A program made the position numbers and the translations under genes. The notes beneath the pieces were generated by a model. It saw nothing but the letters and a program-made list of their open reading frames with translations. It had not been told where the DNA came from and made no database searches. A stretch of DNA of 7,185 bases, taken from the NCBI GenBank assembly GCA_034172985.1, contig JAXFDY010000091.1:1-7185 (forward strand), in the 5' to 3' direction. Positions 1 to 4,312 of the stretch are shown one piece after another. Source of the DNA: CAG-303 sp034172985 (GTDB taxonomy: Bacteria > Bacillota > Clostridia > Lachnospirales > Lachnospiraceae). Position 1 is the first letter of the stretch; every line of letters begins with the position of its first letter.

Positions 1-164
1 TGAGAGCCAATGAGCAGACGAAGGATATACCGGTTGTGTTCCTGACGGGAATGAATGATCGCGAGATGATCCAGAAAATTCTGGCAATGAAGCCACAGGG
101 ATATTTATTAAAACCAATTGAAATCAGTAAACTGTTTCAGACCATTCGACAGATTATAGGCTGA
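1..164 (+). CDS. Response regulator receiver domain, C-terminal end (partial, 5' end outside window)
   Basis: The reading frame starts at base 3 and runs 53 codons to a TGA at 162-164. The fragment carries the second half of a CheY-like receiver fold: a beta-4 strand IPVVFLTG with the conserved switch Thr, and beta-5 LLKP with the conserved Lys, followed by a final helix. The phospho-accepting Asp lies upstream of the window. The protein ends directly after the last receiver helix, so the receiver is C-terminal. It is either a stand-alone CheY/Spo0F-like regulator or the last domain of a hybrid kinase; the sequence cannot decide. The next gene, a hybrid kinase with an HPt domain, starts 14 bp later on the same strand, so co-transcription is likely. 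This receiver is a good candidate partner in the same phosphorelay (inference). Confidence 0.88.
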   Translation, partial: RANEQTKDIPVVFLTGMNDREMIQKILAMKPQGYLLKPIEISKLFQTIRQIIG

Positions 165-178
165 GTGGGGAAAGTGGG

Positions 179-2860
179 ATGACTATGGAAGAGGAAATAT
201 ACATAACGGATTTGATTGATGCGGAAACTTTGCAGAAGATGCAGGATGCATTTTGTGAGATGACGAATATTGCGGCAGGAATTTCAGACGCCAATGGTGT
301 GGCGGTGACGAAAGATACCATATCTTCTGATTTCTGCATGAATTTTAATAAGAAATCGCCTATTGGGCTCACACGGTGTCAGCATTGTGACAAGCATGGC
401 GGAGAGATTGCTTTGGAATGGGGACGTTCTGTGACGTATCACTGCCATACCGGTATGGTGGATTTTGCATCACCGATTATGGTGAATGGAAAAATGGTAG
501 GATGCTTTATCGGTGGACAGGTGCGGACAGAAGAATTGGATGAGGACAGGCTGCGCGAAATCGCCCTGGAGATTGAAGTGGATCCGGATGAATATGTGAA
601 AGCAGCAAGGAAAATCCGTCTGGTAAAAGAGGAAGAACTGGAGCATGCAACAAAATTCATCTACAAGATTTCCAATATCTTATCAGATATGGCATACAAC
701 AGATATCTGGTGCTTCAGGCGAATGAGGAAATTGAAAAAGCAGCACAGATGAAGTCAGATTTTCTTGCTAATATGAGCCATGAAATCCGTACACCTATGA
801 ATGCAGTGATTGGCATGGCAGAGATGGCGCTGCGTGAGGAACTTCCGCCAAATGCCAGGGAATATGTCAGCCAGATTATTTCATCGGGCAAAACACTTCT
901 TACTATTATCAATGATATTCTTGATTTTTCAAAAATAGAGTCCGGAAAAATGGATATTGAGGAAGTGGAATATGAACCGATGTCAATTATCAATGATGTG
1001 GCCAATATTGTTATGACAAGGATTGGGGATAAGGATTTGGAACTGATTCTTGACGTAGATCCGAATCTTCCGAGAAAATTAATAGGTGATAGCAACCGCC
1101 TGAAGCAAATTATTATCAATCTGGCAAATAATGCAGTAAAATTTACAAAGAAAGGGCAGGTTGTCCTGTCTGTGGGATTTGAACAGATTGCTGAGAATGA
1201 AATCTATCTGAAGTGCGAAGTTGCTGATACGGGAATTGGCATCAAAAAAGAAGATATGAAAAAACTGTTTCAATCTTTCCAGCAGGTAGACAGCAAGCGG
1301 AACCGGAATATCGAAGGAACCGGTCTGGGGCTTGCTATCTCAAAAAAACTGGTCTCCATGATGGGTGGAAAGATTATGGTGGAAAGTGAGTATGGAAAGG
1401 GTAGTGTGTTTTCATTTTATGTTTGCCAGAAGATTTTCGAAAAGAAACCGAGCGTGGAGATAAAAGAAAAGGAAAAAATCGTGGCAGCATCTCTTGTGTC
1501 GAATTCTTTTTTACAAAACCATTTTTTTAAAGATATGAAACAGTTGAATATAAACTATATGCAGTTAAATTCTGAAAAAGAGCTGGAAAAAGTAGAAGAA
1601 CAGGGAGTTACCCACTTGTTTATTGAAGGAAATATGCTGTCTGAACAGACGGAGAAATTTATACGGGAACATCCTGCTGTTCAGGGGGTTCTGATGATTG
1701 ATTTCAGGGCTTCTGCCAGCTATAATATCCAGAATCTGATGATTTTGAAAAAACCAGTGTATGTTTTAAATATTGCGGCAATCTTTAATCATGAAGATAT
1801 CCATCTGGGAATTCAAAATACAGTATATGATAATTTTGAATTTGTTGCGCCGGAGGCGAAAATTCTGATTGTGGATGACAATGCTATCAATCTGACTGTG
1901 GCGGAAGGTCTCCTGAAACCATTGAAAATGCAGATAGAGACAGCGTCAGGGGGAAAAGAGGCTGTAGAAAAGATTTCATCTAAAATGTATGATCTTATTT
2001 TTATGGACCATATGATGCCGGAACTGGATGGAGTGGAAACCACTCATATCATCAGAAGATTTCATCCGGAATATGATAAGGTTCCGATTATTGCCCTGAC
2101 TGCAAATGCCATCAGTGGAACCAAGGAAATGTTTTTGAGGGAAGGAATGAATGATTTCGTAGCCAAGCCCATAGAGATGCGGACGATGATTTCCAAATTA
2201 AGACACTGGCTGCCGAAGGAAAAAATAAAAAAAGTACATTCTATTGATCAGACCTCCCGGGAGAAAGAAAAAAAGAAGATTGAGATAGAAGGGCTGGATA
2301 CAGAATCAGCATTAAAACTTTTGGGAAATGAAGAACTGTTTTGGAAAGTATTAAAAGATTATTATCATGTAATTCAGAAAAAGGCTGATTTTATTGAAGA
2401 ACTGGAACAACAGGAAGACTGGCACAGATATACCATAGAAGTTCATGCGTTAAAGAGCGCTTCCCGGCAGATTGGTGCGGCAGAGTTATCAGAAAAGGCT
2501 GCAAATATGGAGAAGGCAGGCCATGCAGAAAATGGCGATCTGATTCATCAGTGTACCGGTGAAATGCTGGAACAGTATCGGGATTATATTAGAATTCTAT
2601 CACCGTTTTTTAAAGAGGAAAAGAAAGAGATAAAGGAAAAGAAGAAAGCAGACAATGAGACATTAATGTCATTATTTGCAGATATGCGGGCTGCAATGGA
2701 TGAACTGGATATGGATAGAGTGGAAGAAGATCTTGGAAAAATGGACGATTATCAGTTTGATCCGGAAAAAGAAGAACTTCTTGGACAGCTTCATAGTGCT
2801 GTCCAAGAATATGATGTAGATGCATGTGAAGCGATTATGCAGAAATGGGAAATGATTTAA
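179..2860 (+). CDS. Soluble hybrid sensor histidine kinase: PocR-like sensor, HisKA, HATPase, receiver, HPt
   Basis: This 893-residue multi-domain phosphorelay kinase has no signal peptide or membrane segment, so it should sense a cytoplasmic signal. Residues about 8-175 resemble the PocR ligand-binding family, with Cys67/Cys70, the motif YHCHTGMVDFASPI (87-100), and GCFIGGQ. A helix leads to HisKA, with the phospho-acceptor His201 in MSHEIRTPMN. The HATPase domain (about 300-416) has the N-box at 314-322, G1 DTGIGI (350-355) and G2 GTGLGL (380-385). Residues about 430-550 look like a degenerate receiver. The true receiver (560-680) keeps Asp566/Asp567, phospho-acceptor Asp610, Thr641 and Lys663. 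The HPt domain (about 704-810) has His756 in HALKSAS. A lysine-rich linker then leads to an acidic helical tail (825-893). The expected relay is His201 to Asp610 to His756 and on to a separate receiver, possibly the one encoded just upstream. The start is uncertain: ATG 179 or ATG 185, both behind only a G-rich, weak Shine-Dalgarno. The ligand is not known. The last 4 bp overlap the end of the convergent gene. Confidence 0.93.
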   Translation: MTMEEEIYITDLIDAETLQKMQDAFCEMTNIAAGISDANGVAVTKDTISSDFCMNFNKKSPIGLTRCQHCDKHGGEIALEWGRSVTYHCHTGMVDFASPIMVNGKMVGCFIGGQVRTEELDEDRLREIALEIEVDPDEYVKAARKIRLVKEEELEHATKFIYKISNILSDMAYNRYLVLQANEEIEKAAQMKSDFLANMSHEIRTPMNAVIGMAEMALREELPPNAREYVSQIISSGKTLLTIINDILDFSKIESGKMDIEEVEYEPMSIINDVANIVMTRIGDKDLELILDVDPNLPRKLIGDSNRLKQIIINLANNAVKFTKKGQVVLSVGFEQIAENEIYLKCEVADTGIGIKKEDMKKLFQSFQQVDSKRNRNIEGTGLGLAISKKLVSMMGGKIMVESEYGKGSVFSFYVCQKIFEKKPSVEIKEKEKIVAASLVSNSFLQNHFFKDMKQLNINYMQLNSEKELEKVEEQGVTHLFIEGNMLSEQTEKFIREHPAVQGVLMIDFRASASYNIQNLMILKKPVYVLNIAAIFNHEDIHLGIQNTVYDNFEFVAPEAKILIVDDNAINLTVAEGLLKPLKMQIETASGGKEAVEKISSKMYDLIFMDHMMPELDGVETTHIIRRFHPEYDKVPIIALTANAISGTKEMFLREGMNDFVAKPIEMRTMISKLRHWLPKEKIKKVHSIDQTSREKEKKKIEIEGLDTESALKLLGNEELFWKVLKDYYHVIQKKADFIEELEQQEDWHRYTIEVHALKSASRQIGAAELSEKAANMEKAGHAENGDLIHQCTGEMLEQYRDYIRILSPFFKEEKKEIKEKKKADNETLMSLFADMRAAMDELDMDRVEEDLGKMDDYQFDPEKEELLGQLHSAVQEYDVDACEAIMQKWEMI
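2766..2809 (-). terminator. Intrinsic terminator of the minus-strand SPFH/RHH unit, inside the kinase coding sequence
   Basis: A perfect 12-bp inverted repeat (TTCTTGGACAGC at 2778-2789, its complement at 2798-2809) encloses an 8-nt loop. Read on the minus strand, the stem is followed at once by GTTCTTCTTTTT (2777 down to 2766), which is 9 T in 12. It begins 47 nt past the stop codon of the ribbon-helix-helix gene, a usual distance for a Rho-independent terminator. On the plus strand the stem is followed by TATGATGTAG, with no T-run, so it should act in one direction only. It lies within codons for the C-terminal tail of the hybrid kinase. The structure is seen directly; terminator function is inferred. 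Confidence 0.72.
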
Positions 2861-3114
2861 TTCTTTTTATGTTTTCGGACACATTCGGTCAGCAGATATT
2901 CTACCTGACCGTTGATGGAACGAAAATCTTCTTCTGCCCAGGCAGCGATATCATCCCAAAGACCGGGAGAAAGACGGAGAAGCATTTGCTTTTTCGCTTT
3001 CTCCTTTTCTTTTAAGCTTTTTTCTTTTCTTTTGATTTCAGCTTCCATCTCGGCTATACGATTTAATCGTTGCTGTAACTGGGTTTCTTTTGTGTTTAAT
3101 TCTTCCTCTGTCAT
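2857..3114 (-). CDS. Small coiled-coil plus ribbon-helix-helix (Arc/MetJ-like) putative DNA-binding protein
   Basis: This 85-residue protein has two parts. Residues 1-42 are highly charged (Glu/Lys-rich, heptad-like) and should form a coiled coil. Residues 42-83 fit a ribbon-helix-helix domain: strand KQMLLRLS, helix A starting PGLWDDIAAWAEE, a turn with SING, and helix B QVEYLLTECVRK. Proteins of this fold bind DNA as dimers, often repressing their own operon, and are frequently labelled as antitoxins. The start at 3114 has AGGAGG four bases upstream (3124-3119). The gene begins 19 bp after the SPFH gene's stop, so the two are very likely one transcript. No toxin-like gene is present, which argues against a classic toxin-antitoxin pair. 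The long N-terminal coiled coil is unusual for a minimal Arc-like repressor and could mediate oligomerisation or contact with the SPFH protein (inference). The stop overlaps the stop of the convergent kinase gene by 4 bp. Confidence 0.8.
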   Translation of the reverse strand: MTEEELNTKETQLQQRLNRIAEMEAEIKRKEKSLKEKEKAKKQMLLRLSPGLWDDIAAWAEEDFRSINGQVEYLLTECVRKHKKN

Positions 3115-3133
3115 ATAGCCTCCTGATATTTAT

Positions 3134-4123
3134 TTAATAGATACTTCCACTGTTTACAATTGGCTGGGCGTCTTTGTTGCCACACAGCACAACCAGAAGA
3201 TTGCTTACCATAGCAGCTTTTCTTTCTTCGTCTAACACAACGATATCTTCTTCGCCTAATTGGTCAATGGCCATTTTGACCATGCTGACAGCGCCTTCCA
3301 CGATTTTTTGTCTGGCTGCGATAACGGCAGAAGCCTGTTGTCTCTGAAGCATGGCAGCAGCGATTTCTTCAGAGTAGGCAAGATGGGTAATACGGACTTC
3401 CTGAATATTCAGACCGGCATCTTGCACCCGTTCCTGAAGTTCAGCTTTCATAATATCTGCAATTTCCTGAGAACTTCCACGAAGAGTTTTTTCTTCTGAA
3501 TCTACGTCGATATTATCATAAGGGTAGAGACGGGCAGTATTACGGATCGTGGAATCGCATTGTACAGAAAGATATTTTACATAATTTTCTACATTAAAGA
3601 CTGCTTTGGTAGGATTTTCCACATTCCAGATCACTACCGCACCGATAATGATAGGATTTCCCAATACATCGTTTACCTTCTGCTTTTCGTTTGTCAAAGT
3701 CATGGTTTTGGTAGAGACTTTTTTGTTGACAGGAATCGTCGTTGAAATGCTCGAATTCAAACTTCTGACCTTATCCATGGCAGCCGGATTTACTGACACA
3801 ACAAAAGGATTTACAAAGAAAAATCCCGGTTTGTTAATTGTGCCATAATAATTACCAAAAAAAGTAAACACGACAGCTTCGTTAGGTCCTACTATTTTTA
3901 ATCCTGCAAAAGATATGCACATAGCAATAAAAAAGAGAACGCTTGCTATCAGCAGTACCACACCCAATGGATAATTTTTAATCCCACAAATGCAATACAT
4001 AGAAGCAGCAAAGACAGCTATGCTTATCAAAAGCCCGCTTATAATCAGCAGTAGCACAATGGCACCATTCATAGGATTTAGAATTTTTTCAGTTACGTTC
4101 GTTCTTTTCATTTCATCATTCAT
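3134..4123 (-). CDS. SPFH/band 7 (stomatin-prohibitin-flotillin-HflC/K) domain membrane protein
   Basis: The protein has 329 residues from the ATG at 4123. Two hydrophobic segments (about 20-41 and 53-73) anchor it in the membrane. An SPFH domain follows (about 75-265), starting at the characteristic segment GLKIVGPNEAVVFTFFGNYYGT and NKPGFFFVNPF. The Ala/Gln/Glu-rich helix AYSEEIAAAMLQRQQASAVIAARQ (249-271, interrupted by no gap) is typical of the end of such domains. The C-terminal tail is short and includes EEDIVVLDEERKAAMVSNLLVVL. SPFH proteins form large membrane-associated oligomers and often partner with proteases or organise membrane domains; the specific role here is unknown. The frame stays open upstream to an ATG at 4183, but that start lies upstream of the likely transcription start near 4168 and lacks a Shine-Dalgarno. 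ATG 4123 has AAGGAGG eight bases upstream. The gene leads a two-gene unit with the ribbon-helix-helix gene. Confidence 0.9.
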   Translation of the reverse strand: MNDEMKRTNVTEKILNPMNGAIVLLLIISGLLISIAVFAASMYCICGIKNYPLGVVLLIASVLFFIAMCISFAGLKIVGPNEAVVFTFFGNYYGTINKPGFFFVNPFVVSVNPAAMDKVRSLNSSISTTIPVNKKVSTKTMTLTNEKQKVNDVLGNPIIIGAVVIWNVENPTKAVFNVENYVKYLSVQCDSTIRNTARLYPYDNIDVDSEEKTLRGSSQEIADIMKAELQERVQDAGLNIQEVRITHLAYSEEIAAAMLQRQQASAVIAARQKIVEGAVSMVKMAIDQLGEEDIVVLDEERKAAMVSNLLVVLCGNKDAQPIVNSGSIY

Positions 4124-4131
4124 AAGTATAC

Positions 4132-4138
4132 CCTCCTT
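4132..4138 (-). promoter_or_regulatory. Ribosome binding site fixing the SPFH start
   Basis: On the minus strand this reads AAGGAGG, eight bases before the ATG at 4123. It is a near-perfect Shine-Dalgarno and selects that ATG over the upstream in-frame ATG at 4183. Confidence 0.9.
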
Positions 4139-4143
4139 ATTAA

Positions 4144-4181
4144 GTATCAAAAGTGATATCGATTTGATATCATTAAGATAC
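4144..4181. promoter_or_regulatory. Candidate operator: nested TGATATC repeats over the SPFH transcript start
   Basis: Plus-strand TGATATC occurs at 4154-4160 and 4165-4171, a direct repeat with an 11-bp period. The arms TGATATC (4154-4160) and GATATCA (4166-4172) also form a perfect 7-bp inverted repeat around GATTT. An outer pair, GTATC (4144-4148) and GATAC (4177-4181), flanks them. The array overlaps the -10 box and the expected +1 of the minus-strand promoter, where a repressor would block initiation. Half-sites spaced one helical turn apart suit a ribbon-helix-helix dimer array, so autoregulation by the downstream gene is a reasonable hypothesis. The repeats are seen directly; the protein that binds is inferred. 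Confidence 0.55.
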
Positions 4182-4203
4182 AATAAATAACAAAAAATGT
4201 CAA
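4175..4203 (-). promoter_or_regulatory. Sigma-A-type promoter of the SPFH/RHH unit
   Basis: On the minus strand there is a perfect -35 TTGACA (4203-4198), a 17-bp T-rich spacer, and a -10 TATCTT (4180-4175; 4 of 6 matches to TATAAT). The expected transcript start is near 4168, giving a leader of about 45 nt to the ATG at 4123. The -10 box touches the repeat array described separately. Confidence 0.75.
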
Positions 4204-4205
4204 TA

Positions 4206-4213
4206 CGAATTCG
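4206..4213. repeat. 8-bp palindrome CGAATTCG between the divergent promoters
   Basis: CGAATTCG is a perfect palindrome lying between the two divergent -35 boxes (4198-4203 and 4244-4249). The related string ATACGAA occurs at 4203-4209 and again at 4271-4277. A binding site serving both promoters is possible, but eight bases can easily arise by chance. Confidence 0.25.
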
Positions 4214-4243
4214 GAAAATATTGTAAAGAAAGTATAAAGTCTC

Positions 4244-4272
4244 TTGACCTTAGGCAAAAATCGTAGTAACAT
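4244..4272 (+). promoter_or_regulatory. Sigma-A-type promoter of the ABC exporter genes
   Basis: A -35 TTGACC (4244-4249) is followed by a 17-bp spacer and a -10 TAACAT (4267-4272). The predicted transcript start is near 4279, leaving a leader of only about 34 nt before the ATG at 4313. That is too short for a leader peptide or attenuator of the kind known upstream of some multidrug exporters. The -10 match is moderate (4 of 6). Confidence 0.6.
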
Positions 4273-4288
4273 ACGAAAACTGATGTTA
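4267..4288. promoter_or_regulatory. Dyad TAACAT-N10-ATGTTA over the ABC promoter -10 and start site
   Basis: The arms TAACAT (4267-4272) and ATGTTA (4283-4288) are perfect complements separated by 10 bases. The left arm is the -10 box itself and the dyad spans the predicted +1. Its position suits a repressor of the MarR or TetR type, which often controls such exporters, but no such regulator is encoded in the window. A six-base AT-rich dyad may be fortuitous. Confidence 0.3.
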
Positions 4289-4301
4289 GGAAAGAAAATA
4301 G

Positions 4302-4307
4302 AGGAGG
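4302..4307 (+). promoter_or_regulatory. Ribosome binding site fixing the first ABC subunit start
   Basis: AGGAGG stands five bases before the ATG at 4313. The in-frame alternatives, TTG 4244 (inside the -35 box) and ATG 4283 (no Shine-Dalgarno), are therefore disfavoured. Confidence 0.88.
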
Positions 4308-4312
4308 TTGAC

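Noticed and set aside
715..1119. 134-codon minus-strand open frame inside the kinase
   Set aside because: It is antisense to conserved HisKA/HATPase coding sequence, has no recognisable domain, and is best read as a shadow frame.
2886..2911. 7-bp inverted repeat CGGTCAG / CTGACCG as a plus-strand terminator for the kinase
   Set aside because: It has a 12-nt loop and is followed by TTGATGGAACG, with no T-tract; it lies within the RHH coding sequence.
2857..4123. Classic toxin-antitoxin pair
   Set aside because: The RHH protein could be labelled an antitoxin, but its partner is a 329-residue SPFH membrane protein, not a known toxin family.
4124..4183. Upstream extension of the SPFH gene to ATG 4183
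   Set aside because: It lies upstream of the predicted transcript start and has no ribosome binding site, whereas ATG 4123 has AAGGAGG.
4244..4312. Upstream extension of the first ABC gene from TTG 4244 or ATG 4283
   Set aside because: TTG 4244 is the start of the likely -35 box, upstream of the predicted transcript start, and ATG 4283 has no Shine-Dalgarno. ATG 4313 has AGGAGG at good spacing.
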